This document shows positions 26,564 through 35,008 of a stretch of 64,000 nucleotides of DNA, piece by piece. The stretch is from PALSA-278 sp963760285. GTDB lineage: Bacteria > Acidobacteriota > Terriglobia > Acidiferrales > UBA7541. Location of the stretch: the NCBI GenBank assembly GCA_963760285.1, contig CAVXCI010000001.1, positions 2,108,001 to 2,172,000 on the forward strand, written 5' to 3'. Position numbers and translations under genes: made by a program. The notes beneath the pieces were generated by a model, which had not been told where the DNA came from, did not search any database, and worked only from the letters and a program-made list of their open reading frames with translations. Each line of letters starts with the position of its first letter. Within the stretch, counting starts at the first letter, position 1.

Positions 26564-27382
26564 TCACAGCCCATGAGCGTGTGCGTCAAATTCATGAGAA
26601 TAAAGAGACTGAAGCGCTGCTGATCCATTTACGGTGTAGTTCTTGTAATCGACGGTCAGCGTCTCCTTCCCGAACATCCTGATGGCGGAAACGGCTTCTT
26701 CTCTTGAGAGGAGCCAGAACCCGTCGATCTTCTGGTAGTTCCGCACAAAATCCACCCGCTTGATCCAAAACGACGGGCTCTTGGCCAGATGGCCGCTGAT
26801 TTTCACAATCGCGAAATCCTTGTCATCGATCCAGATCTTTCCGTCGAAGAGATCCGTTTGCTTGTGCTTCGGAACGGCGTGAACGATGGAGCAGTTCGAG
26901 TTTCCGATTCTTTCCGTCCCAACCATTTCAAAAGTGTAGTTGTCCGGAGTGATCAAGCTGTCCGGGTCCTTGTCGGCCAGTACCCTCTTCTTTTCACTCT
27001 TCATAAGCCGCCGGAACACGTGGTGGCGCACGAACGCCGAGCCTTTTTCGGAGGTGATCGTGAAGGTTTCCGTTCCCGGCGTCCTGTACTCCATGACCAC
27101 CACTTCCTCGGCGATTATTTTATTTTTGCCGTTCTCTACTTTGTAGGTGCGAGTCACGGTGAGCCGATCCAGATGAGCTTTCTGCCAATGGTGGCGCACG
27201 CTCAGCCGGGAAAACATTTCGGCCGTGCTGTATTGTTCCCGAGCAGAGGAATCAACCAGCATTGCAGTCGCCCTTGGCTTGCCGATCGTCTCGCGCGAAT
27301 GTGAGCAAGGACTCCCGAGTAACAGCGCTCCCAGCAACGATACGCCGAGACATTTTCCGGCGAACCCGGCAACTGATTTCAT
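26564..27382 (-). CDS. Periplasmic LolA-like/outer membrane lipoprotein-sorting-like protein
   Basis: Predicted secreted protein of about 272 residues. An N-terminal hydrophobic segment (GKCLGVSLLGALLLGSPC) suggests a signal peptide, possibly lipoprotein type at the Cys. The remainder, with VTRTYKVENG, EYRTPGTETF, WIDDKDFAIVKISG and VDYKNYTVN, resembles the half-barrel of LolA/LolB-like 'outer membrane lipoprotein-sorting' proteins common in Acidobacteria. The ATG at 27382 is preceded by GTGAGG at nine bases; an ATG eight codons upstream is also possible. It sits between ppk2 and the gnd remnant on the same strand. The physiological role is unknown. Confidence 0.65.
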   Translation of the reverse strand: MKSVAGFAGKCLGVSLLGALLLGSPCSHSRETIGKPRATAMLVDSSAREQYSTAEMFSRLSVRHHWQKAHLDRLTVTRTYKVENGKNKIIAEEVVVMEYRTPGTETFTITSEKGSAFVRHHVFRRLMKSEKKRVLADKDPDSLITPDNYTFEMVGTERIGNSNCSIVHAVPKHKQTDLFDGKIWIDDKDFAIVKISGHLAKSPSFWIKRVDFVRNYQKIDGFWLLSREEAVSAIRMFGKETLTVDYKNYTVNGSAALQSLYSHEFDAHAHGL

Positions 27383-27479
27383 ATGGAGCGGCCTCACCAT
27401 CCTCATTTCAATTTCCAGTTATTGCTCTTCCTTGCCGCCAGAGATAGAAAACCAGGACCGCGGCATCCCGGAGTCTGCG

Positions 27480-28349
27480 TTACTTCTCCAGATGTTTGCG
27501 GATGGATTTCAATTCCCGCCAGCGTTTTGCGGTGGTCCGCGGATATGCCATCTTCAGGTCGCTGAGCGTGTCCAGGACGATCCGGGAAACAATCAGCCGG
27601 GCATTCTCCTTGTCGTCGGCGGGAACCACGTACCAGGGCGCGTGATGGGTGCTGGTGGCGGCCACGCACTCCTCATAAGCCTTCACGTAGTCCTTCCAGT
27701 ATTTTCTCTCATGAACGTCCGAAAGGCTGAATTTCCAGTTCTTATCAGGCTCATCAATCCGCGCGAGGAAACGCTTTCGCTGCTCGTTCTTCGACAGGTG
27801 CAGGAAGAACTTAATGATCCGGGTGCCGTTGCGATAGAGATGGCTCTCCAGGTCCACGATAGAGCGATACCGCTCCTTCCAAATGCTTTTCTCATCGCGC
27901 AGCTCCTCCGGGAGTCCCTCGTTGCGGAGAAGATCCGGATGGACGCGAACGACGAGCACCTCCTCATAGTAGGAACGATTGAAGATGCCGATTCGCCCGC
28001 GTTCGGGAAGGCGGCACGTGGTGCGCCAGAGAAAATCATGTTTCAACTCTTCGGCGCTGGGCTGTTTGAAACTGAAAACCTCGCAGCCTTCCGGATTAAC
28101 TCCGGACATGACGTGCCGGATGGAGCCGTCCTTGCCGGCGGCGTCCAACGCCTGAAAAATCAGCAGCAAGGCGTAGCGGCCGGATGCGTAATGCAGTCGT
28201 TGCAGCGAGCTCAGCTCCTCAACATGCTTTTCCAAGAGCTCTTGGTAATGTTTCTTCGACTTGCAAAATGGTTTTATCAGCGTCGGCCACTTTTTGAGTT
28301 TGAACTTTTCTCCCGGCCTCACCCGGAAATCCTTTGAATGGATTTTCAT
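27480..28349 (-). CDS. ppk2: Polyphosphate kinase 2 (PPK2 family)
   Basis: PPK2-type polyphosphate:nucleotide phosphotransferase, 289 residues, cytosolic. The Walker A region reads ALDAAGKDG, the Walker B/lid region GIFNRSYYEEVLVVRVHP, and KFFLHLSKNEQRKRFLARID follows, as in the family. It transfers phosphate between polyphosphate and nucleotides; which nucleotide (ADP, GDP or AMP) cannot be decided here. It lies 55 bp after the P-type ATPase gene and before the LolA-like gene, all on the minus strand, so polyphosphate energy, proton pumping and phosphoketolase could be produced together. Confidence 0.95.
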   Translation of the reverse strand: MKIHSKDFRVRPGEKFKLKKWPTLIKPFCKSKKHYQELLEKHVEELSSLQRLHYASGRYALLLIFQALDAAGKDGSIRHVMSGVNPEGCEVFSFKQPSAEELKHDFLWRTTCRLPERGRIGIFNRSYYEEVLVVRVHPDLLRNEGLPEELRDEKSIWKERYRSIVDLESHLYRNGTRIIKFFLHLSKNEQRKRFLARIDEPDKNWKFSLSDVHERKYWKDYVKAYEECVAATSTHHAPWYVVPADDKENARLIVSRIVLDTLSDLKMAYPRTTAKRWRELKSIRKHLEK

Positions 28350-28404
28350 CTTAATCCCTTCGGTCGTGTCAGCCGCATCGTTCGCGCCTGTCTATTTACT
28401 GGGT

Positions 28405-31400
28405 TCATCTTTGCTTTTTCTCCCGAGTTGCTTTCTCCAATTCCTCCACTGCTTGCACATCCTCGCGTCCCAGCTCCTCGTAGAGTAGATGGACTCGCTT
28501 GACGAGCTGCGGGGTCAAATCGGACGCTGGTTCAGCTTTGGCGTCAGGTTTCGGCTCGGCCTTGGCCTCGGGTTTCGGTTCAGCTTTGCCGTCGGGTTTC
28601 GGTTCAGGTTTGGCTTCGGGTTTTGTCTCAGCCTTGGCGTCAGGTTTCGGTTCAGGTTTGGCGTCAGGTTTCGGTTCAGCTTTGGCCTCAGGTTTTGCCT
28701 CAGCTTTAGCTTCGGGCTTTGGCTCGGCCTGGGCTTCGGGTTTCGCTTCAGCTTTGGCCTCAGGTTTCGGTTCAGCTTTGGCGTCAGGTTTCGGTTCAGC
28801 TTTGGCCTCAGGTTTTGCCTCAGCCTTAGATTCGGGCTTTGGCTCGGCCTTGGCGTCAGGCTTCGGTTCGGGCTTGGCCTCGGGTTTCGCTTCAGCCTTG
28901 GCTTCGGGCTTCGGTTCGGGCTTGGCGTCGGGCTTTGGTTCAGGCTTGGCCTCAGGTTTTGCCTCAGCTTTGGCTTCGGGCTTCGGCTCAGCCTTGGCTT
29001 CAGGCTTCGGCTCAGCTTTGGCTTCGGGCTTTGGCTCGGCCTTGGCTTCAGACTGCGGCTTGTCGGCTTTGGCAGAACCAAAAATCCGATAGCCGAGCAA
29101 TTTCACACGGTCAGTTATGAGGGCGCAAACAAGAGCGTAGGCCCAAACGAGGCCCGCCAGCTTCCAGCCGAGGGGCGTCATAAACAGCCCATAAACCGCA
29201 ATCAGAGTCGCTACCGTTTGTGTGCCGAGCACCGCCATCCACAGAATCCGCGCGGGACGAATGGACCAGAACGGACCGCGCGTGCGCGTCAGGAAAATCG
29301 TCAAGTGGCCGGCCACTGACAGCATTAGATACATCAGTGTTTGCAGTTGCGGATGGCCAAGGTGAAATACGCGGTCGCCAAGGTAAAACAGGCCGAAGGC
29401 AGCCACGGGACCGACGAGGCCCAGCACGGTGGCGATCCCGAGCACCAGACGCATGTTCCAGGCCTCGGGCTTGTCCTTGTAATGAACCTTGTCATACGCG
29501 ATGGATAGGATGGCGCCATCATTGAGCACCGCTATCATCACGATCATTACCGCAGTCACCGGATAGAAGTTAAAGACCAGGATCGCCAGCGTCATGAACA
29601 ACAGAACGCGCAGCGTTTCGGCAATGCGGTAGATCGCATAGCTGTTCATCCGCTGAACAATTTTCCGGCTCTCCTTGATCGCGTCGACGATGACGGACAG
29701 GCCGGGCGCCAGCAGCACGATGGACGCCGCCGCGCGGGCCGCGTCGGTTGCGCCGGAAACCGCGATGCCGCAGTTTGCCTTTTTGAGGGCCGGTGCGTCG
29801 TTCACCCCGTCGCCAGTCATCCCGACGAAATGGCCGTGCTTCTGCAGGACGTCGACAATGTTGTACTTGTCTTCGGGGAATACCTGGGCGAAACCGTCCG
29901 CTTGTTCGATGGACTCCGCCGTCTCAGCCTTCTTTTGCTTGTCGTGTAATACGGTGGCATCCAGGATGTTCGTGCCCATTCCCAGTTGTCTTGCTGTTTC
30001 CCGGGCGATGGCCAATTGATCGCCTGTAACCATTTTGACCTTCACGCCCATCTGCTCCGCGCTCGCGATGGTCGCTTTGGCCTCTGCCCGCGGTGGATCG
30101 AACATTGGCAACACGCCAACAAACTGCCACTTATTTTCCTGGTCGGCCCGGGCCACGCCCAGGGAACGGAAGCCGCGGGCCGCAAAGTCATTGACGGCCT
30201 TCTCGACGGCGGGCTTGACTTCGCCGGCGTTGGTCGCCATCCCCAGAATCACCTGCGGCGCTCCCTTCGCCACGTAGAACTGTTTTCCGTCCGAGCCTTT
30301 CACAGTAGCTTCGGTGCGCTTATGCACGGGATCGAACGGCTGGAAATGGAGTACCTGAAAAGCCTTCAGCGCCTTGTCGTCCTTCACGCCGCCGATGACC
30401 GCGAGGTCAATGGTGTCCTTATCTTCGGCACGCGAAGCCAGTGCGGCCCAGAGAATGATTTGGTCGGCGGGAATATTGTTTACACAGAAGGGATCGCCCA
30501 ACGTCAACTTGTCCTGGGTCAGGGTGCCGGTCTTGTCCGAGCACAGCACGTCGACGCCAGCCAGTTCTTCGACCGAGGCCAGACGCGTCACAACTACTTT
30601 CTTTTTCGCCAGTAAGCGCGCGCCCACCGCCATAGTTACGGACAGCACCGTGGGCATGGCCACGGGGATCGCCGCCACCAGAAGCACCAGAGCGAACTCC
30701 AACGTACTGAGGGTAGGATCGTGACGGAAGAGCGCAACGGTAACAATCCCCGCCACCAGGACCACTGCAAGGATAATCAGGTAGTTACCAATCTTCAGCA
30801 CGGCGCGCTGGAAATGGCTGACAGTGTGAGCGCCCTGCACCAGTTCCGCAGTCTTGCCGAAATAGGTGTTCGTGCCCGTGGCGTACACCATCGCGTCGGT
30901 TTCGCCCCGCTTGATAATCGAGCCGGAAAACACTGCTTCGCCAGGCTTGCGCGTCGCGGGCAAAGACTCGCCCGTCAGGGCGGACTGATCCACTTGCACC
31001 GGGTCGCCCGCCAACAAGCGCGCATCCGCCGGCACGATGTCTCCCAGGCGCAGACGAATGACGTCGCCGGGGACCAGCTCACGCGCCAGCGGCGTGGTCC
31101 ACTTTCCGTCACGTTTCACCGTGGCCTTGGTCGCGAGCTTGGCCTTTAACGCGGCAATTTCGTTGCCCGCCTGGTGTTCCTCCCAAAATGCCACCACCGC
31201 GTTGGAGAAAAGAAGAAAGAGAATGATGGAAAAATCCAGCCAGTGCCGGACAACGCCCGACAGAATCACTGCCGCTTCAATCATCCACGGAATGGGGCCC
31301 CAAAAATAGCTGAGGAACTTCAGGAATACGTTGGTTTTCTTTTCCGCAATTTCGTTGGGGCCGTATTGCGTCAGCCATTTCTGCGCCTCGGCCTGGCTGA

Positions 31401-31518
31401 GGCCTTTCGGCGATGACCCCAATTTTTTCTCCACTTCCGGCAGGGGAAGGGTTTTCAGATCGTCTTTCGGATCGGGCGCATCGGGCTTCGCCTTCACCTT
31501 TGCTGCTTTCGGCGCCAT
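28405..31518 (-). CDS. Plasma-membrane H+-ATPase-like P-type ATPase with octapeptide-repeat tail
   Basis: P-type ATPase of the P3A (proton-efflux) type, 1037 residues. The phosphatase motif TGES, the conserved DKTGTLT with catalytic Asp, the GDGVNDAP hinge, and the M4 sequence AIPVAMPTV typical of H+ pumps are all present. A short cytosolic N terminus (KVEKKLG-like, DLKTLPL) lies before the first membrane segment. After the last membrane segment the tail is a long Glu-Ala-Lys-Pro repeat (about 175 residues; see the repeat feature) followed by a charged 40-residue end (RVHLLYEELGREDVQA). The start at the second ATG (31518) is favoured because AGGAGG lies nine bases before it and directly abuts the first ATG. 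Confidence 0.95.
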   Translation of the reverse strand: MAPKAAKVKAKPDAPDPKDDLKTLPLPEVEKKLGSSPKGLSQAEAQKWLTQYGPNEIAEKKTNVFLKFLSYFWGPIPWMIEAAVILSGVVRHWLDFSIILFLLFSNAVVAFWEEHQAGNEIAALKAKLATKATVKRDGKWTTPLARELVPGDVIRLRLGDIVPADARLLAGDPVQVDQSALTGESLPATRKPGEAVFSGSIIKRGETDAMVYATGTNTYFGKTAELVQGAHTVSHFQRAVLKIGNYLIILAVVLVAGIVTVALFRHDPTLSTLEFALVLLVAAIPVAMPTVLSVTMAVGARLLAKKKVVVTRLASVEELAGVDVLCSDKTGTLTQDKLTLGDPFCVNNIPADQIILWAALASRAEDKDTIDLAVIGGVKDDKALKAFQVLHFQPFDPVHKRTEATVKGSDGKQFYVAKGAPQVILGMATNAGEVKPAVEKAVNDFAARGFRSLGVARADQENKWQFVGVLPMFDPPRAEAKATIASAEQMGVKVKMVTGDQLAIARETARQLGMGTNILDATVLHDKQKKAETAESIEQADGFAQVFPEDKYNIVDVLQKHGHFVGMTGDGVNDAPALKKANCGIAVSGATDAARAAASIVLLAPGLSVIVDAIKESRKIVQRMNSYAIYRIAETLRVLLFMTLAILVFNFYPVTAVMIVMIAVLNDGAILSIAYDKVHYKDKPEAWNMRLVLGIATVLGLVGPVAAFGLFYLGDRVFHLGHPQLQTLMYLMLSVAGHLTIFLTRTRGPFWSIRPARILWMAVLGTQTVATLIAVYGLFMTPLGWKLAGLVWAYALVCALITDRVKLLGYRIFGSAKADKPQSEAKAEPKPEAKAEPKPEAKAEPKPEAKAEAKPEAKPEPKPDAKPEPKPEAKAEAKPEAKPEPKPDAKAEPKPESKAEAKPEAKAEPKPDAKAEPKPEAKAEAKPEAQAEPKPEAKAEAKPEAKAEPKPDAKPEPKPDAKAETKPEAKPEPKPDGKAEPKPEAKAEPKPDAKAEPASDLTPQLVKRVHLLYEELGREDVQAVEELEKATREKKQR
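28529..29053 (-). repeat. About 22 tandem 24-bp units encoding (E/D)AKxExKP
   Basis: Direct tandem repeat of 24 bp within the 3' part of the P-type ATPase gene. The encoded octapeptides are EAKAEPKP, EAKAEAKP, EAKPEPKP, DAKPEPKP and similar, about 22 units in total, the last incomplete. Because the repeat contains no stop codons in any frame, long open frames appear on both strands, but only the ATPase frame is meaningful. Such repeats are prone to length change by slippage. Confidence 0.9.
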
Positions 31519-31710
31519 GACGACCATCCTCCTATCCTTAGTTGGTTCAGCGCGTCCCCGTCCCGGCGGAACCCGGGAAATCGTCGGAAAGGCGCTTTGG
31601 AAGAGGGCTCATTCAACGGTTTGAAATTGTGACAATGACAACCAGGGTCTGTCCCATGTGGCCTTGACGGTTCATCAATGCATGCCATTGCCATGGGACG
31701 CAAAGGGAAA

Positions 31711-32250
31711 TTAGATTGCTGCCGCTGCTACCGCCTCATTTGAGTGCAGCGAGAATTGGGCGGGCCGGGTCGTTTCGATGATATCCCTCGCCTTCACTAC
31801 CTCTTCAGCGGTTCCGTGAACGATCAGCAGGAATTGATCCGTCTTGAGCGCCGTTTCGTACTTCACAACGCTGTCCTTGGGAATTCCTATGCTGTAGAGG
31901 CCAGCTCCCAGGGCACCCAACGCTCCCACCTCCACCGCACCTTCCAACCCTGCCACAATCCATGCGACGACCGGACCCGCCGCCAGGATTGGCCCAAGAC
32001 CAGGAATCAGGAAGAAAGCGGATCCGAACAAAAGTCCCCAAAATCCTCCCCAGAACGCGCCAACTTTGCCCCAATACTTCATGCGGTCGCCAGTGTTGTA
32101 GTAACCCACCGCATGTTCATCCGTGTGGTACCCCTTCCCGACAATCGACAATTTGTGCATATCGATCCCGCCACCTTGAAGCTCCTTCACGGCCTGGTCC
32201 GCTTCGACGTGCGTGCGATACATAGCAACAACGGAATTCTGTGTGGGCAT
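31711..32250 (-). CDS. General-stress-protein-like membrane protein (GSP-17M/DUF1269-like)
   Basis: Predicted 179-residue protein. An N-terminal ferredoxin-like segment (VVAMYRTHVEADQAVKELQ, then DMHKLSIVGKGYH) precedes a Gly-rich hydrophobic hairpin (FWGGFWGLLFGSAFF and IVAGLEGAVEVGALGALGAG) and a second charged segment (IPKDSVVKYETALKTDQFLL) resembling the first, giving a pseudo-repeat. The family is annotated as general stress proteins or hypothetical permeases and is of unknown mechanism. GAGGAGG lies upstream of the ATG. It is on the same strand as the P-type ATPase, 192 bp away, and divergent from the metallothionein gene. Confidence 0.8.
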   Translation of the reverse strand: MPTQNSVVAMYRTHVEADQAVKELQGGGIDMHKLSIVGKGYHTDEHAVGYYNTGDRMKYWGKVGAFWGGFWGLLFGSAFFLIPGLGPILAAGPVVAWIVAGLEGAVEVGALGALGAGLYSIGIPKDSVVKYETALKTDQFLLIVHGTAEEVVKARDIIETTRPAQFSLHSNEAVAAAAI

Positions 32251-32644
32251 TTTACGACCTCCTCAGGTTCTCGCCGTCCTCATTTAGCCATCAAGCTAAG
32301 TCCGAACTAGAAGTATGACCGTGTGCTGTCAATAAAACTGTGCCGTATTGGACAGTAGTGCATTGCGAATCCATGTCCCGCCCGCTGGCGTTTAATTAAA
32401 ACCGGTTTTCAAATCTGCATTCTTCATTTCTGGCTCGGTCCAGCGGAGGATTCTTGCGGGCCCGGAACCTCGCAGACACACTTAGAATCCTCGGCTTAGA
32501 AACTCTTGAGCCGCCCGAATTCCGTCGCAACTATTCCACGATTCTCGCTAGAGTGTGTTCCCTTTTGCACAGACATTCCTTTCCCCCGTGCCTTAAAATG
32601 CTGTCTGGGATCACGGGCTGTTGATCCGAAGCCGGGAGAAACGA
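32251..32644. other. Divergent upstream region, 394 bp
   Basis: No gene is seen between the general stress gene (minus) and the metallothionein gene (plus). The region is AT-rich near 32340-32430 and contains the perfect palindrome AAAACCGGTTTT at 32398-32409, a possible operator. It likely holds promoters for both directions. Confidence 0.5.
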
Positions 32645-32800
32645 ATGACCAGCGTGGAAGCGGAAAAGTGTGCGCACCCTGTATGTTCATGCACGACAAC
32701 GTCGGGCAAGTACTGCAGCGCGCAGTGCGAGGCCATGGAAAAGACGCCGGACATTGATTGTTCGTGCAATCACGCCGGGTGCAAGGGCAAGACCTCCTGA
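32645..32800 (+). CDS. Bacterial metallothionein
   Basis: 51-residue Cys-rich protein, too short to show in a 60-codon ORF scan. It has eight cysteines (residues 9, 14, 16, 24, 28, 39, 41, 46) and histidines at 11 and 43, in the pattern CxHPxCxC, KYCSxxC and CxCxHxxC. This is the arrangement of cyanobacterial SmtA and pseudomonad BmtA metallothioneins, which bind Zn2+ or Cd2+ in a four-metal cluster in the cytosol. GGGAG lies about eight bases before the ATG. It is one Cys short of the nine in SmtA. It is next to stress-related genes, which supports a role in metal or oxidative stress. Confidence 0.88.
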   Translation: MTSVEAEKCAHPVCSCTTTSGKYCSAQCEAMEKTPDIDCSCNHAGCKGKTS

Positions 32801-32819
32801 GGGGATTGTATTCAGGAGG
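32793..32819 (+). other. Hairpin overlapping the metallothionein stop codon
   Basis: Perfect 8-bp stem CCTCCTGA/TCAGGAGG with an 11-nt loop. The left arm contains the last codons and TGA of the metallothionein gene; the right arm contains AGGAGG, a Shine-Dalgarno-like sequence that would be hidden in the folded form. No T-run follows. Only a six-codon frame starts after it, so a terminator-like or mRNA-stabilising role is more likely than translational control. Confidence 0.4.
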
Positions 32820-32982
32820 CGGTGAACGAGCCGTCAGGCTGAGAACGAGCAACTCTACTGGTCCACCGCGGCAGGGGCTTGCGCGGGTGATTTGGCCTCG
32901 GCGGAATGGGCCGGGCGCGGGAATCAAAGGAATTGGCAACATGGATTCATGGATGAATTCAAAGGTATAAGGAGAAAACGAA

Positions 32983-33672
32983 ATGTTGAAACGCATATTG
33001 GTGGTCAGCACTCTGGCATTGCTTGCAACGCTCACCGCGGTGGCCTCGGACCACGAGGACGATGTGAAGCGCACCGACAAAGCTACCCAGGTTTTCAAGG
33101 AAATCATGAACACGCCGGATCAGGGCATTCCCCAGGATCTGCTGGAATCGGCGAAATGCATCGCCATCATTCCGGGAGAGATGAAGTTCGCCTTCATCTT
33201 CGGGGGCAATTATGGGCGGGGACTGGCCACCTGCCGCACCGCGCATGGCTGGAGCGCACCGGTATTTGTGGCCATTGACGGCGGGAGCGTGGGTTATCAG
33301 ATCGGCGGCTCTTCCACCGACCTGGTGATGCTCTTCATGAACGATCATGCCTTGCAAAGCCTGCTGGGCGACAAATTCAAGCTGGGAGCGGACGCTTCGG
33401 TAGCCGCCGGGCCGGTGGGCCGGAACGCCCAGGCGGGCACGGACCTTAAACTGAGCGCGGAAATTCTTTCTTATTCGCGCACCAAGGGTGTTTTCGCTGG
33501 AGTGAGCCTGGACGGCGCCGTGGTGCAGGCTGACAAGAGCGGAGACGAAGCCATGTATGGCCATACCGTGAGCCGCCGGGAAGTTCTAGACGGCAAGGTG
33601 GCTGTTCCCGCGTCGGCGCGGCCGCTGCTGGAGGAACTGGGCGGATATGCGCAGGAAGCCAAAGCCAAGTAG
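32983..33672 (+). CDS. SYLF (Ysc84/DUF500) lipid-binding domain protein
   Basis: Secreted or periplasmic protein of 229 residues with a cleavable signal peptide (MLKRILVVSTLALLATLT, cleavage after AVAS). The SYLF domain follows, with IPQDLLESAKCIAIIPG, GRGLATCRTAHGWSAPVFVAIDGGSVGYQIGG split across strands, and the AGPVGRNAQAGTDL and ILSYSRTKGVFAGVSLDGAVV blocks. SYLF domains bind phosphoinositides in eukaryotes; bacterial roles are unknown. AAGGAG lies upstream of the ATG. The gene is followed by a strong inverted repeat at 33676-33720. Confidence 0.92.
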   Translation: MLKRILVVSTLALLATLTAVASDHEDDVKRTDKATQVFKEIMNTPDQGIPQDLLESAKCIAIIPGEMKFAFIFGGNYGRGLATCRTAHGWSAPVFVAIDGGSVGYQIGGSSTDLVMLFMNDHALQSLLGDKFKLGADASVAAGPVGRNAQAGTDLKLSAEILSYSRTKGVFAGVSLDGAVVQADKSGDEAMYGHTVSRREVLDGKVAVPASARPLLEELGGYAQEAKAK

Positions 33673-33675
33673 TGA

Positions 33676-33720
33676 ACTCCGCGCGATGGGGCTCTACATT
33701 GCTCCCCTCTCGCGCGGAGT
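33676..33720 (+). terminator. Strong inverted repeat after SYLF gene
   Basis: Eleven-base perfect arms (ACTCCGCGCGA / TCGCGCGGAGT) plus an inner GGGG/CCCC pairing, located three bases after the SYLF stop. There is no T-run, so it is a terminator-like or mRNA-protecting hairpin, not a classical intrinsic terminator. Confidence 0.5.
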
Positions 33721-33848
33721 GAGGCCCCGGGCGCGAGTCCGGCCTATCGGCTGTTCCCGGCGGCAGCATGCCCGGCCGAGAGACGAGGCGAACATGGCGC
33801 GCACGTTCCCATCGCGCAATCACCCGGGAAGCATCCGCGAGGCGATAT

Positions 33849-34238
33849 ATGAGACTCTCCGTGAAGGACGCGCTCTTGGTGGGACCCAATCTTCATACTG
33901 CGGGGGCCTTGACGGAGCAGTTGCGCCGGTGGGGATTCCGGTGCCAATTTGCCAGCAACGTGCGGGCGGCGTCAGCTGTGTTGAGGTTGCACCCGGTTGA
34001 CCTGGTGCTCAGCGACACACACCTTTCCGATGGGACGGGTTTTGGATTGGTGGTGGCTTTGGCCGGCCTACCGGTCACCGTGTTCCTTTGCCTGCCGGTC
34101 GAAGATACCTGGTTTTGGCTGCCGGCCATCAACGGTGGAAAGGAATGCCTGGGCGCGCCAGCTCTCCGGCCTTTGCAATTTGCGAGTACTCTCGAAGAAA
34201 TGGCCGGGCGTTCAGTGCCCATGCCATGGCTGAACTAG
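33849..34238 (+). CDS. Degenerate receiver-domain protein
   Basis: Predicted 129-residue single receiver (REC-like) domain with no output domain. The start at 33849 has GAGG about seven bases upstream. DALLVGPN matches the first strand, and DLVLSDTHLSDGTG carries the likely phosphoacceptor Asp. The conserved Thr/Ser (fourth strand) and Lys (fifth strand, K-P) positions are not preserved: the segment near the C terminus reads GAPALRPLQF rather than a KP motif. It may therefore be an unphosphorylated or atypical receiver. No histidine kinase is nearby. Confidence 0.65.
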   Translation: MRLSVKDALLVGPNLHTAGALTEQLRRWGFRCQFASNVRAASAVLRLHPVDLVLSDTHLSDGTGFGLVVALAGLPVTVFLCLPVEDTWFWLPAINGGKECLGAPALRPLQFASTLEEMAGRSVPMPWLN

Positions 34239-34354
34239 GGGGCCACGAAGGCCGGTGTCGCGTAACCTTCGCGTAGGACGGGACCGGCCCGAAAAATACT
34301 CCTGTCCCTTAGGACGCGGAAACAAGGCTTTATTGCACCAAAAGAAAGGGAATT

Positions 34355-35008
34355 ATGACACGCCATGCTTCACCTGCATCATCCATGAAAATCAACACTG
34401 ATTCGAATCCCGATTCCGTATCCGTTCATAAACTTTTCGAACACACGCAAGATGTATTCAACCGGATTGCCAGACGCGCCTATGAGATTTTCGAGAGCCA
34501 TGGACACATGCATGGAAGCGACCGGAAGGATTGGTTTCTGGCGGAATCCGAGCTGCTAAAGCCTGTGAAATTCCATCTCGCGGAATCCGGGGACCGTCTT
34601 ACCGCACGCGCTGAAGTCCCTGGCTTTGACAGGCGGGAGGTCAAAGTGAGCCTCGAGCCGCGCCGGCTGAGAATCAGTGGAATAGCCGAACCCCCCGAAG
34701 ACCACCCGTCTGGAAAAACAGACCATTCGATCAGACATGAGCAACTGATGTTCCGCGTCATTGACCTGCCCTGTGAAGTTGATCTTTCGAAAGCCAGGGC
34801 GACACTCACCGATGGCACTCTCGAGGTGGTGATGCCGAAAGCGGCTCCTGTAAAGACCATTCGCGTGGAATCGAACCGGGAATTGTCGCTGGAAGACGAG
34901 CCTGCCGTTAGTGCGACAAAGCGGCGCGAAGCCGCGGACACCCCGCCGGTAGCGACTGGAACCGACAGGCGGATGATCAGGAAGCAAGCGGCATCATCGG
35001 GGAAATAG
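34355..35008 (+). CDS. DUF2934-Hsp20 fusion small heat shock protein
   Basis: Small heat shock protein of 217 residues. The N-terminal part (residues 37-68: IARRAYEIFESHGHMHGSDR then DWFLAESEL) matches the DUF2934 pattern common in Acidobacteria. It is followed by an alpha-crystallin domain (about residues 70-180): EVPGFDRREVKVSLEPRRLRISG, FRVIDLPCEVDLSKARATLTDGTLEVVMPKA. The I/V-x-I/V tail motif is not obvious. Hsp20 proteins hold unfolded proteins for refolding. AAAGGGAATT precedes the ATG. Its neighbours (receiver, FNT transporter, SYLF, metallothionein) form a stress-related group. Confidence 0.9.
   Translation: MTRHASPASSMKINTDSNPDSVSVHKLFEHTQDVFNRIARRAYEIFESHGHMHGSDRKDWFLAESELLKPVKFHLAESGDRLTARAEVPGFDRREVKVSLEPRRLRISGIAEPPEDHPSGKTDHSIRHEQLMFRVIDLPCEVDLSKARATLTDGTLEVVMPKAAPVKTIRVESNRELSLEDEPAVSATKRREAADTPPVATGTDRRMIRKQAASSGK

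Noticed and set aside
28489..29319. Long plus-strand frames over the P-type ATPase tail
   Set aside because: They arise because the 24-bp repeat has no stop codons in any frame; the residues are Phe/Gly/Arg or Ala/Ser/Gly low complexity with no start signal or family match.
32496..33113. 205-residue minus-strand frame over the metallothionein and SYLF start
   Set aside because: Antisense to a Cys-patterned metallothionein and a signal-peptide-bearing SYLF gene, both with good ribosome-binding sites.
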